DNA of 32,631 bases, from contig JANYGT010000013.1 in the NCBI GenBank assembly GCA_025362355.1, positions 1 through 32,631 on the forward strand, read 5' to 3'. Of the stretch, positions 6,687 to 14,135 are shown piece by piece (position 1 is the first letter of the stretch; every line of letters starts with the position of its first letter). The notes under the pieces were generated by a model. It saw only the letters and a list, made by a program, of their open reading frames with translations, had not been told where the DNA came from and did no database searches. Position numbers and translations under genes: made by a program. This DNA comes from Lacisediminihabitans sp. (GTDB taxonomy: Bacteria; Actinomycetota; Actinomycetes; Actinomycetales; Microbacteriaceae).

Positions 6687-7565
6687 ATGAACCGAAGCGT
6701 CCGCACCTCAGGCTTTATCTGGATCCTCCCGGCACTCGTCGTCTCCGTCGGGCTGATCTACTACTGCATCGGCTACACCGGTTTCATCTCGACCCTCAAA
6801 TGGGACGGGGTGTCGCCGAACCAGCTGTCGGTCGGGTTCGCCAATTACGTGCAGGTCTTCGCCGATCCCGTGTTCTGGCAGTCGATCACCCACACCGTCG
6901 CGTTCTTCCTCGTCAGCTTCGCCGGACAGGTCTTTCTCGGGCTGCTCTTCGCGCTCCTGCTTCACTCCAGGGTGCGCGGAGCGGCCGTCTACAAGGTGAT
7001 CGTCTTCCTTCCGGTCGTGCTCGCCCCGGCGACGATGGCTCCGGTTTTCCGCCAGATCTACGCTCCGGATGGCCAGTTCAACGGCGTGCTGAAGGGTGTC
7101 GGGCTCGGATTCCTCCAGCAACCCTGGCTCGGCCAGACCAGCACCTCTCTTCCGGTGATCATCTCCATCGCGATCTGGGGCGGCACCGGAGTCGCGTTCA
7201 TCCTCTACTTCGCGGCGATGAGCCAGATCGAGAACGAGATCCTCGAGGCCGCCCGGATCGACGGGGCCGGCAACATCCGCACCGTCGTCAGCATCATCTG
7301 GCCGGGGCTCCGGGGAACGACGGTCGCGATAGCGATCCTCACCGCGATCTCCTCGCTGAAGACCTTCGACATCCCCTGGCTGGTGTCACAGGGCGGCCCG
7401 AGCTACTCGACCGAGTTTCTCGGAACGATGATCTACCGCGAGGGGGTGCCGCTGAACGCCGTCGGGTATGCCGCAGCCCTCTCGGTGATGCTGCTGATCC
7501 TGGCCGTGACGATCGCCATCGTGCTCAGGCTCGGCGGTCGTGAGAGAGGAGCCGTGAATGTTTGA
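6687..7565 (+). CDS. Sugar ABC transporter permease (MalF/UgpA type)
   Basis: A 292-residue integral membrane protein with six predicted helices, the first at about residues 10-30. The cytoplasmic EAA loop is present as EAARIDGAGNIRTVVSIIWPG (around residue 190), the docking site for the ATPase. The length is typical of this permease class. GGAG lies about 10 bases before the ATG. The gene starts 25 bp after the binding-protein gene and overlaps the next permease gene by 8 bp. The partner ATPase is not encoded here, so a shared MsiK-like ATPase elsewhere in the genome is the likely energiser. Confidence 0.93.
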   Translation: MNRSVRTSGFIWILPALVVSVGLIYYCIGYTGFISTLKWDGVSPNQLSVGFANYVQVFADPVFWQSITHTVAFFLVSFAGQVFLGLLFALLLHSRVRGAAVYKVIVFLPVVLAPATMAPVFRQIYAPDGQFNGVLKGVGLGFLQQPWLGQTSTSLPVIISIAIWGGTGVAFILYFAAMSQIENEILEAARIDGAGNIRTVVSIIWPGLRGTTVAIAILTAISSLKTFDIPWLVSQGGPSYSTEFLGTMIYREGVPLNAVGYAAALSVMLLILAVTIAIVLRLGGRERGAVNV

Positions 7566-8346
7566 GACACGTCGACGGCCGGCCAGGATTCTTCTGCAGG
7601 TCGTGATCACCCTCCTCGTGATCCCGTTCGTCTTCCCGCTCGTCGCGATGGTGCAGGGTTCTCTTGCCGGCACGGGCTGGAACAACTACTTCGTCGTTCT
7701 GCAGATCGCCGAGCTTCCGCTGTTCTTCCGCAATAGCGCGATCATCGCCGTGTCGGTCATCGCGATCGTGTACCTCTGCACGATGCTGGCGGCCTTCGGA
7801 TTCTCGAAGCTCCGCATCCGGGCGAAGGAGTTCTATTTCTGGCTCCTCCTCGCCGCCCTCACGCTGCCGGAGGTCGTGCTGCTCGCGCCCCTCTTCGCCA
7901 CGGCGACGACCCTCGGCATCTACGACACGTACCTCTCGGTCATCCTGCCGCTCGCGGCCCTTCAGATCCCGTTCACGATCCTGCTCGCGCGGAACTTCAT
8001 GGACGGCATTCCGAATGAGCTCATCGACGCGGCCAGGGTGGATGGCGCAACGACCTGGAAGGCGTTCCGCTACATCGTGCTGCCGCTCACGTCGCCGATC
8101 GCGGCCGCCCTCGTCGTGCTCACGCTGATCGGCACCTGGAACGACTACCTGCTTCCGCTCGTCTTCCTTCAGGATCCGAGCCAGCAGACGGTGACCCAGG
8201 TGCCCGACTTCTTCATCGGGGCATTCAACAACGACCAGACCAAGATCCTCGCGGCGGCCGTCGTTACGGCCATACCCGAGATCGTCGCCTACCTTCTGCT
8301 TCAGCGGCTCTTCGAGCGGGGGCTCTCGGCCGGCGCCCTGAAGTAG
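7558..8346 (+). CDS. Sugar ABC transporter permease (MalG/UgpE type)
   Basis: A 262-residue inner-membrane permease of the carbohydrate uptake class. The EAA-type loop reads ELIDAARVDGATTWKAF followed by IVLPL (about residues 155-180), and GTWNDYLLPLVFL is the usual conserved segment after it. The start overlaps the previous gene by 8 bp (GTGAATGTTTGA), so translation is coupled. With its partner it would form the translocation pore for the sugar delivered by the lipoprotein. A 6-bp complementary pair after the stop (GGGGCG 8348-8353, CGCCCC 8393-8398) is too widely spaced to be called a terminator. Confidence 0.93.
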   Translation: MFETRRRPARILLQVVITLLVIPFVFPLVAMVQGSLAGTGWNNYFVVLQIAELPLFFRNSAIIAVSVIAIVYLCTMLAAFGFSKLRIRAKEFYFWLLLAALTLPEVVLLAPLFATATTLGIYDTYLSVILPLAALQIPFTILLARNFMDGIPNELIDAARVDGATTWKAFRYIVLPLTSPIAAALVVLTLIGTWNDYLLPLVFLQDPSQQTVTQVPDFFIGAFNNDQTKILAAAVVTAIPEIVAYLLLQRLFERGLSAGALK

Positions 8347-8398
8347 CGGGGCGGCGAATCGTGCGCCGGGCCACTGGTCGTGCACAGACGAACGCCCC

Positions 8399-9808
8399 CT
8401 AGATGTAGGAGTAGCTCACGAACGCGACTCGGGTACTGTCGGGTGACCATGAGGGCACGTTGATGGTGCCCTGGCCGCCGAACAGCTTCGCGATGGTCGA
8501 TACCGAGCCGGTGCCGAGCTCGAGCAGCTGGAGACGAACGTCTTTGTCAGCCGGATGGCCGTCGACCTCGGCTTCGTAGGAGACGAAGACCAACCACCTG
8601 CCGTCGGGCGACACGTGCGGGAACCAATTGCCGCGGTCGTCGTCGGTGACCCGCTCGACGCCGGATCCGTCCGTGTGCATGCGATAGAGCTGCATGAGCC
8701 CGGTGCGGTCGGAGTTGAAGTAGATCCATTCGCCGTCCGGCGAATACTCCGGCCCGTCATCGAGGTGCACCGCCGTCGTCAACCGTGTCTCCTCGCCTCC
8801 CGTCGCCGGGATCGTGAAGATGCCGAACGCGCCGTCCCGTTCGCCGCAGAAGGCGAGGGTGGCGCCATCCGGTGACCAGCCGTGCCAGTACGACGGAGAC
8901 CTGTCGGTGATCCTCACGGGCGCCCCTCCGCCGATGGGTACGGTGTAGATGACCGAGCCGCCGTCACCCTGCGACTGGTCGCTGATGGCGATGAGCGTGC
9001 CGTCCGGCGAGAGACCGTGGTCGTTGTTGCAGGCGGTCGCGAATCCGGAATCGATGCGGATGCTGGCGCCCCCCGCGCTCGGAATCGAGTACAGCAGCCC
9101 GCCGCTGTTGTAGACGAGTCGGTCGTCGGAGGTCCAGTTCGGCGCCTCGATGTGACCCTCGAAGACCTGGACCGTTCGCCGATCCGTTGACGCGAGCTCG
9201 ATCGTCTCGAGCGTGCTGATGAGGGTGTCCCCTCGCTCGATGCCGGAGAGGACTACGTCGGAGAATCGGGCGGTCTCGGCGACGCCCCGAATGTGCGAAC
9301 AGACGGCGAGTCCGATGTAGAACGGCTCGCTGATCTCCAGTCGGACCGATCCCCCGGAGGGTCGATCGTCGACGCTCGCGGAGACGTAGTCACCGCGGCG
9401 CTCGATGGCGACCCGGCTCGGACCGGTCACGTTCGACTGCACCTCATGGGTGTCCGCTCCGCGTTCGTCTCGATACTGGAGACTCGTCAGTCCATCGCCG
9501 TGGACGGCGATCCCCGCGTACACCGAGTCGGGATCGAGGCTCTGACGAACGATGAGACAGCCCTTCCGATGCGGGTCTGCGCCGGCCCCGGCGAAAGAGA
9601 TGTCTGCCGCGAGAGACACGTCGCCGTCGACCCTCGTCCAGACGAAATGGAAGGCGTCCGTGCCGAACCACATGTTGTAGCCGCTGCCGGCGACGCTGTA
9701 GGTGCCGTCGGCGAAGCTGACCGAGCCGGCCGCCCCGACATCTCCGATGTCGATGCCGGTGTCAAAGATGGTCAGAGTTTTTTCGTTCACGATTCGTGAG
9801 CGTACCAC
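8399..9808 (-). CDS. DUF1349-like domain fused to a TolB/PD40-type beta-propeller
   Basis: A 469-residue protein. Residues 20-190 look like a DUF1349/laminin-G-like jelly roll (GYNMWFGTDAFHFVWTRVDGD, FSDVVLSG at the end). Residues 215-465 contain at least five WD40-like PD40 blades with the repeated phrases SPDGTLIA, SPDGATLAF, SPDGEWIYF, SPDGRWLVF and SPDSTRVAF. No signal peptide or membrane segment is seen, unlike periplasmic TolB, so it is probably cytoplasmic. Function is unknown; carbohydrate binding, a lyase-like propeller or a scaffold are all possible. TATGTT lies 6 bases before the GTG at 9808, suggesting a leaderless transcript; a second GTG at 9790 is the alternative. It sits alone between transporter and regulators, and converges with the permease gene. 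Confidence 0.8.
   Translation of the reverse strand: MVRSRIVNEKTLTIFDTGIDIGDVGAAGSVSFADGTYSVAGSGYNMWFGTDAFHFVWTRVDGDVSLAADISFAGAGADPHRKGCLIVRQSLDPDSVYAGIAVHGDGLTSLQYRDERGADTHEVQSNVTGPSRVAIERRGDYVSASVDDRPSGGSVRLEISEPFYIGLAVCSHIRGVAETARFSDVVLSGIERGDTLISTLETIELASTDRRTVQVFEGHIEAPNWTSDDRLVYNSGGLLYSIPSAGGASIRIDSGFATACNNDHGLSPDGTLIAISDQSQGDGGSVIYTVPIGGGAPVRITDRSPSYWHGWSPDGATLAFCGERDGAFGIFTIPATGGEETRLTTAVHLDDGPEYSPDGEWIYFNSDRTGLMQLYRMHTDGSGVERVTDDDRGNWFPHVSPDGRWLVFVSYEAEVDGHPADKDVRLQLLELGTGSVSTIAKLFGGQGTINVPSWSPDSTRVAFVSYSYI
9787..9799. promoter_or_regulatory. 13-bp palindrome TCACGA-T-TCGTGA
   Basis: A perfect palindrome inside the first codons of the DUF1349/propeller gene, covering the alternative GTG at 9790. 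It shares TCAC/GTGA arms with the inverted repeat at 5161. It could be a second operator or coincidence. Confidence 0.3.
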
Positions 9809-9814
9809 CGAAAG

Positions 9815-9820
9815 AACATA
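9815..9820 (-). promoter_or_regulatory. -10 element of the DUF1349/propeller gene
   Basis: TATGTT on the minus strand is 6 bases before the GTG at 9808, and no Shine-Dalgarno is present. Operator candidate B lies immediately upstream, where it would fall between -10 and -35. Confidence 0.45.
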
Positions 9821-9843
9821 CTTACTAAGATAATGTTAGTGAG
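9821..9843. promoter_or_regulatory. Operator candidate B (CTTACTAA-N7-TTAGTGAG)
   Basis: Imperfect inverted repeat (7 of 8 positions) in an AT-rich patch between the divergent propeller and regulator genes. It begins with CTTAC like operator candidate A, and its ACTAA/TTAGT core recalls ROK (XylR-type) operators. It lies directly upstream of the -10 element of the leftward gene and about 60 bp before the rightward unit. Confidence 0.5.
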
Positions 9844-9900
9844 TTTCGGTCACCGAGGATCGATGGCGGGCTGGAAAGGAACACGACGGAGGGGCCACGG

Positions 9901-10002
9901 ATGTCTGAGCACGACGCGGTGCTCCGGAAGGCGCATCCCGCGTCTGACGGCAAAGATGATTTGCTCTCTCTGACGGCCGCCAATAGGCTCGCCTCACCAT
10001 GA
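9901..10002 (+). CDS. Possible 33-residue leader or small protein
   Basis: An open frame of 33 codons, starting MSEHDAVLRKAH and ending NRLASP. GGAGG lies 8 bases before the ATG, the best ribosome-binding site in this part of the locus. Its TGA overlaps the ATG of the LacI-domain gene (ATGA, 9999-10002), the classic coupling arrangement, whereas that ATG has no Shine-Dalgarno of its own. It could be a leader that drives translation of the downstream gene, a genuine small protein, or the remnant of a lost N-terminus. I do not recognise the peptide. It carries no helix-turn-helix signature. Confidence 0.4.
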   Translation: MSEHDAVLRKAHPASDGKDDLLSLTAANRLASP

Positions 10003-10811
10003 AGGACATCGGGCTCGTACTGGTTCAGCCCACTCCGCAGGTGGCGCACGAACCCCTGATTTCCGGGGTCGAACACGGTCTCGAAGAGATCCTCATCAAG
10101 TCGGATATGCGGCTGGTGACCCGCGTCGTTCGCGACTCGGCGGCCGAGCTCGCCGTCTACCGTTCTTGGAACACGTCGAAGGCCGTCGATGCGGTCGTGC
10201 TCGTGCGCCTCACCCGTGGCGATCGACGAATCGCCTTTCTCGAGAAGCTGGGCGTACCGTTCGCCGCCATCGCGGACGAAAGCCAGCTCGGTGATTTCTC
10301 GGCGGTCGCGATCGACTACGCGGGCATGATGCACGCCCTCGTCGCTCACCTGACAGACCGCGGGCACACGAAGATCGTCTTCGTCAGTGGAGCGGAGGAG
10401 CTGTCATCCATCCGCGCCGCGGCGTTTCTCGCCGAAGCGCGCGCCGGAGGATTCGACGGTCACGTGCGGAAGCCGGACCCGGCGGCCGGGGGGAGCGATG
10501 CGGTGACGCGCGAGATCCTGGCGGACGACGATCCTCCGACCGCCATCGTCTACGACGACGACCTGTCCGCCGCCGCAGGACTCGTCACCATCCAGGCCCT
10601 CGGACTGTCGGTCCCCGGTGATGTCGCCGTCGTCGCCTGGAACGATTCGGTGCGCTGCCAGAGCGCGAAGCCGTCGATCACGGCGATGAGCAACGAGGCT
10701 CACACCGTCGGGATGCTCGTGGGCCAGTCTCTGCTCGAGACCGTGGCGACGGGCGAGGCGACGCTGCTGCACGCCCCGAACTCGTTCATCGTCGAGCGCG
10801 AGAGCACCTGA
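9999..10811 (+). CDS. LacI/GalR-type sensor domain without DNA-binding domain
   Basis: A 270-residue protein matching only the effector-binding part of LacI/GalR regulators. Segments are GLVLVQPTP..., PLISGVEHGLEEIL, FAAIADES, a VAIDYAGMMHALVAHLTDRGHTKI region, PTAIVYDDDLSAAAGL and VPGDVAVVAWND with the closing SFIVERES. The roughly 55-residue helix-turn-helix and hinge that normally precede this are missing, and an in-frame TAG five codons upstream excludes a longer product. It should bind a sugar but cannot bind DNA alone. The ROK repressor gene follows after 28 bp, so it may modulate that protein, or be a degenerate paralogue. Translation is probably coupled to the 33-codon frame upstream. 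Confidence 0.85.
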   Translation: MKDIGLVLVQPTPQVAHEPLISGVEHGLEEILIKSDMRLVTRVVRDSAAELAVYRSWNTSKAVDAVVLVRLTRGDRRIAFLEKLGVPFAAIADESQLGDFSAVAIDYAGMMHALVAHLTDRGHTKIVFVSGAEELSSIRAAAFLAEARAGGFDGHVRKPDPAAGGSDAVTREILADDDPPTAIVYDDDLSAAAGLVTIQALGLSVPGDVAVVAWNDSVRCQSAKPSITAMSNEAHTVGMLVGQSLLETVATGEATLLHAPNSFIVEREST

Positions 10812-10839
10812 TGACCGAGTGCGAGCGGAGGGACCGCCC

Positions 10840-12060
10840 ATGGCGAAGATGATCGGGCCGTCGTCGGAGAACACCCGGAGCGCCATCCTCGACCTCATTC
10901 GATCCGGTGGAGTGGTCAGCCGGGTCGATCTCGTCGAGACCTCCGGCCTGACCGCCGCATCCATCACCCGCATCGTCAAGACCCTCATGTCAGACGGGCT
11001 CGTCATCGAGACCGGTTTCGGTGACTCCACCGGAGGCAAGCGACCGACGCTTCTCGAACTCAACGCCGGATCACGGTACGCGGTCGGCATCTCGCTCGAC
11101 GACGCGCGCCTGACCTACGTCGTCACCGACCTCGCCGGTGTGCTCGTCGGGAGGCTGGTCTCCGCCGGAATCGGCGACACCTATCCGCCGACGGTCATCG
11201 AGCGGATCCAGGCGGAACTCGACGTGCTGCTCACCCAGCTCGACATCGAACGCAGCGATGTCGTCGGGGTCGGGGTGGCGGGAGCTGGGCGCCGGGATGT
11301 CTCCGGGGCTGTGCTGCGCGCCTCCCTCAGCGCTCCCGACTGGGAGAACTTCGCCGTGAAACAGGCCCTCGAGGCGGCATCCGGATTCACCGTCTTTCTC
11401 GAAAACGACTCGGCCTGCGCGGCCCTCGGAGAGTTCTGGGTCGGGCGGATCCCTGCCACCCAGGACTTCGCGACGCTCTACATGGCGACCGGCATCGGCT
11501 GCGGGCTCATCATCCGGGGAAGTGTCTACGGTGGCGCGTCGTCGAACGCCGGAGAGATCGGCCACATGATCATCGACGTGAACGGGCCGGACTGCTGGTG
11601 CGGATCTCGCGGATGCCTTGAGATGCTCGCCGCACCACTCGCCGTCGTTCAGCGTGCCCTCGCCGACACCACCCTCGCGACGTCGCTCGGGCTGAGCGGG
11701 CAGCCGTCCGAACTGCGGATGGACTTCGCCCGCATCGCCAGGGCCGCCGCGCAGGGCGATCCGGGCTGTGTGGCGCTGATCGAGCAGTCCGCGAACTTCC
11801 TGGCGAAGGCGCTCATCTCACTCGCGAACCTCGTGGACCTCGACCGCCTCTACCTCGCCGGGCCCGGATTCGCGGATGCCGGCTCGATCTATTACCGCAT
11901 CATCCGGGACCAGCTCGACAGCCTGGCCTTCATGCGGTCGGTGCATCCGGTGCACGTTGAGCTGTCGGAGGTCGGCCTCGAGTCGGCGGCGCTCGGAGCG
12001 GCGGCCGTCGCGCTGCAGAGCGAACTCACCCCGCATCACAAGGTCGCCTCCGGGGTCTGA
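10840..12060 (+). CDS. ROK-family transcriptional repressor
   Basis: A 406-residue regulator of the NagC/Mlc/XylR type. Residues 10-60 form a winged helix-turn-helix (NTRSAILDLIRSGG, then LTAASITRIVKTLMSDGLV). The rest is a ROK sugar-binding fold with FLENDSACAALGEFW (END at 188-190), the glycine-rich TGIGCGLII, and GEIGHM with the zinc-binding CWCGSRGC (H242, C252, C254, C259). The GTG at 10819 gives a longer frame, but GGAGGG about 8 bases before the ATG at 10840 favours that start. As repressors of sugar genes released by sugar binding, ROK proteins normally act at nearby inverted repeats; the sites at 5184 and 9821 are candidates. It forms a unit with the HTH-less LacI-domain protein. Confidence 0.93.
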   Translation: MAKMIGPSSENTRSAILDLIRSGGVVSRVDLVETSGLTAASITRIVKTLMSDGLVIETGFGDSTGGKRPTLLELNAGSRYAVGISLDDARLTYVVTDLAGVLVGRLVSAGIGDTYPPTVIERIQAELDVLLTQLDIERSDVVGVGVAGAGRRDVSGAVLRASLSAPDWENFAVKQALEAASGFTVFLENDSACAALGEFWVGRIPATQDFATLYMATGIGCGLIIRGSVYGGASSNAGEIGHMIIDVNGPDCWCGSRGCLEMLAAPLAVVQRALADTTLATSLGLSGQPSELRMDFARIARAAAQGDPGCVALIEQSANFLAKALISLANLVDLDRLYLAGPGFADAGSIYYRIIRDQLDSLAFMRSVHPVHVELSEVGLESAALGAAAVALQSELTPHHKVASGV

Positions 12061-12095
12061 CGCGGGGCATGCCGACTCACCGAAGGCGACGAATG

Positions 12096-12854
12096 CTACG
12101 TTCGGCCGACCACCGTCCAGGCGGAAGCGGTGCGCTCGAAGGTGCCCGCTGGCAGCCTCTGCGCCAGCAGCGCCCGGAGCTCGTCGAGGTGTCGCGGATC
12201 GAGGCCCGCGACGTAGTCACCCGCCGGCCCCACACCGAGAGTGAATGGCTGCCACCAGTCATCGAATGAGGCGAATTCGACAGTGACCGTCAGAACGGTT
12301 GCCTCGCGGTCGCGAAGTCCCGCTGCATCGAACAGCGCCCCGAGGTCGCCCTCGCGGGTGCCCGGCAACAGGGATTCCGTCTCCGCGTCGGCGTCGAGAT
12401 CCCGCACCGCCGTCCAGAAGTCGGCGAGCGGGCCGTGTTGCCCGGCATGGTCCCAGACGCAGGCGGCGACCACTCCCCCGGCACGTGTCACCCGCGCCAT
12501 CTCACCGAGTCCGGCGACAGGGTCCGACATGAAATGCACGACGAGCTGCGCGAGGGCGAAATCGAAGCTCGCCGTCTCGAAGGGGAGGTGCTCGGCTGAT
12601 CCCTGCCGGACATCCGCACGCGGGAAGAGCGCGCGAGTCGACGACACGAAGTCCGCCGACGGGTCGATCGCCGACACAGCTTCCTCCCCGAGTCGTTCGA
12701 CGAGCAGACGGGTCGCGATGCCCGGTCCGCACCCCACGTCGAGCGCACGCTGGCCGGAGCTCGGATCGATCAATCCCACGAAACGCTCGGCGAGCGGGAT
12801 GGACCAGCGGCCCATGAAACGACCGTATGCGTCAGCCTCGACATCGAATGCCAT
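12096..12854 (-). CDS. Class I SAM-dependent methyltransferase
   Basis: A 252-residue Methyltransf_11-type enzyme. Motif I ALDVGCGPGIATRLL (about residues 39-53) binds S-adenosylmethionine. The acidic motif II lies at AIDPSADFV, motif III at ADVRQGSAEHLPF, and the post-motif at MARVTRAGGVV. The opening AFDVEADAYGRFMGRWS resembles the UbiE/COQ5-like group acting on small molecules. Substrate is unknown. The frame is open far upstream to 14027, but that part overlaps the dioxygenase in another frame and carries no family features. The ATG at 12854 is the first credible start and has TACCGT 6 bases upstream, so it is probably leaderless. It faces the ROK gene tail to tail. Confidence 0.88.
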   Translation of the reverse strand: MAFDVEADAYGRFMGRWSIPLAERFVGLIDPSSGQRALDVGCGPGIATRLLVERLGEEAVSAIDPSADFVSSTRALFPRADVRQGSAEHLPFETASFDFALAQLVVHFMSDPVAGLGEMARVTRAGGVVAACVWDHAGQHGPLADFWTAVRDLDADAETESLLPGTREGDLGALFDAAGLRDREATVLTVTVEFASFDDWWQPFTLGVGPAGDYVAGLDPRHLDELRALLAQRLPAGTFERTASAWTVVGRT

Positions 12855-12860
12855 GCGGCA

Positions 12861-12866
12861 ACGGTA
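12861..12866 (-). promoter_or_regulatory. -10 element of the methyltransferase gene
   Basis: TACCGT on the minus strand, 6 bases before the ATG at 12854, without any Shine-Dalgarno: leaderless pattern. Confidence 0.5.
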
Positions 12867-12950
12867 CTGCCACCCGGCGCCGAGCGCGGAACGTGTGGGC
12901 TTTGGGGGTGACACCCGGTACGCGAAAACTCGACCCCGGCCACTTTCCCT

Positions 12951-13000
12951 CAACATCAGGAATTGACACCCTGAAGCCGTCGACATCAGAAATTGGCCAC
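12951..13000. repeat. Pair of 19-20-bp direct repeats, possible IS-end remnant
   Basis: CAACATCAGGAATTGACAC (12951-12969) and CGACATCAGAAATTGGCCAC (12981-13000) repeat with a 30-bp period and about 80% identity. The segment is AT-richer than its surroundings. Multiple terminal repeats of this look occur at ends of IS21-type elements. No transposase frame is near, so this would be a solo end or scar. Confidence 0.35.
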
Positions 13001-13054
13001 ATCGGAGTGCGCGGTGATGTTGAACGAACGCGTCACCCGGGCGCGCGCAGATCG

Positions 13055-14008
13055 CTAGCTGTCCAGCGGCTCCAGTCGGCTCATGATCGAGTCGCGCTCG
13101 TGCTCGAACCGGGGTGGAAGCATGAACGCCCGGCCGAGTTCCTCTGGCGACTCGTCGCAGTCCCAGCCACCCTCGTTGTGCGTGACGGCGAGTTCGAACA
13201 GCGCGCCGCCCGGGGTCCTCACGTAGTGCGACTTGAAGTAGGTGCGGTCTTTCAGCTCGGAGATGTCCGTGTAGCCGGCACCCTCGATGTCGAACTTGAC
13301 CTCGTTCTGGTTTTCGAGGGTGTCGAGGTTCCAGGCGAAATGGTGGTACGCACCGGCCCCGTAGCGCCAGGTGCCCTGCGGGTCGGTACGGTTGCCGGTC
13401 AGCTCGACGAAGTTGCCGAAGGCCGCCTCGCCGACGCGGAAGCGCGCGCGGTCGCCCTCCTCCTCGATCTCGCCGTTCGCGAAGAAGACCTCGTTGCCGA
13501 ATTCGACCATGCGGTCCTGGTCGTAGACGTGCACACCGATGCCATGGATGCCGTGGATCGCGTACTCGGCAGCGACCCCGTTGCCGGTGAATCCCTCGCG
13601 CGGGTCCCCCGCCGTGGCCACCATCACATACTCGATCCCGGACGGATGGCGGAAGTTCAGCCGTCGGCTGCCGAAGACATCTCCGGGGGTGCACTCGACG
13701 CCGTGCTCCGTCAGCCGTGACGCCCAGAAGTCGAGCGACCGCTCCGGAACCGAGAGCATGACCTCCCGCGCCTGGTTCGTTCCGCGAGTTCCGTACAGGC
13801 CGGCCTGCGCCCACGGGAATGTCGTGACCACCGACGACGGATCGCCGTTCGCGTTCGAGTAGTAGAGATGGTAAACCGGTGCGGATCCGTCGTACAGCAC
13901 CGTCTTCTTGATGAACCTCAAGCCGAGGATCTTCGTGTGGAAGTCGACATCCTCCTGCGCGTGTCCGACGGACAGCGTCACGTGATGCGAACCGGTTACG
14001 TACGTCAT
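13055..14008 (-). CDS. Ring-cleaving dioxygenase, MhqO/LinE-like (VOC superfamily)
   Basis: A 317-residue two-module VOC protein. The N-module begins GSHHVTLSVGHAQEDVDFHTKILGL. The C-module begins at IHGIGVHVYDQDRMVEF and contains YHHFAWN and GALFELAV. These supply the His/Glu iron ligands expected for hydroquinone-type extradiol dioxygenases (MhqO, MhqA, LinE). Family members open hydroquinones or related 1,4-diphenols in the cytoplasm. The start has AAGGAGATC about 5 bases upstream of the ATG. It is divergent from an MhqD-like esterase with 127 bp between, an arrangement that suggests a shared response to quinone or diphenol stress. Exact substrate is inferred from family only. Confidence 0.88.
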   Translation of the reverse strand: MTYVTGSHHVTLSVGHAQEDVDFHTKILGLRFIKKTVLYDGSAPVYHLYYSNANGDPSSVVTTFPWAQAGLYGTRGTNQAREVMLSVPERSLDFWASRLTEHGVECTPGDVFGSRRLNFRHPSGIEYVMVATAGDPREGFTGNGVAAEYAIHGIHGIGVHVYDQDRMVEFGNEVFFANGEIEEEGDRARFRVGEAAFGNFVELTGNRTDPQGTWRYGAGAYHHFAWNLDTLENQNEVKFDIEGAGYTDISELKDRTYFKSHYVRTPGGALFELAVTHNEGGWDCDESPEELGRAFMLPPRFEHERDSIMSRLEPLDS

Positions 14009-14047
14009 GATGATCTCCTTCGATCACAGGGGCGGGAATAGCGTCCT

Positions 14048-14080
14048 CGTTAGATTATGCGTATGCATTGAAAAATGACA
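14048..14080. promoter_or_regulatory. AT-rich divergent promoter/operator region of the dioxygenase-esterase pair
   Basis: An AT-rich island in GC-rich surroundings holds an imperfect palindrome ATGCG-TA-TGCAT (14057-14068), and on the minus strand TAATCT (14057-14052), a plausible -10 for the dioxygenase. The known B. subtilis MhqR operator is not recognisable. No regulator gene adjoins. Confidence 0.35.
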
Positions 14081-14135
14081 GTCCTGTGCGAGAGTGATGT
14101 GATCGCAGAAGCACTCGAACAGTCAGGAGCACCGG

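Noticed and set aside
8348-8398. Complementary GGGGCG / CGCCCC between convergent permease and propeller genes as terminator
   Set aside because: Only 6 bp with a loop of about 39 bases and no T tract.
12855-14027. A minus-strand frame runs without a stop from 14027 into the methyltransferase, suggesting a 643-residue fusion
   Set aside because: The upstream part is Arg/Pro/Gly-rich, has no family features and is antiphase to the well-supported dioxygenase; the methyltransferase starts at 12854.
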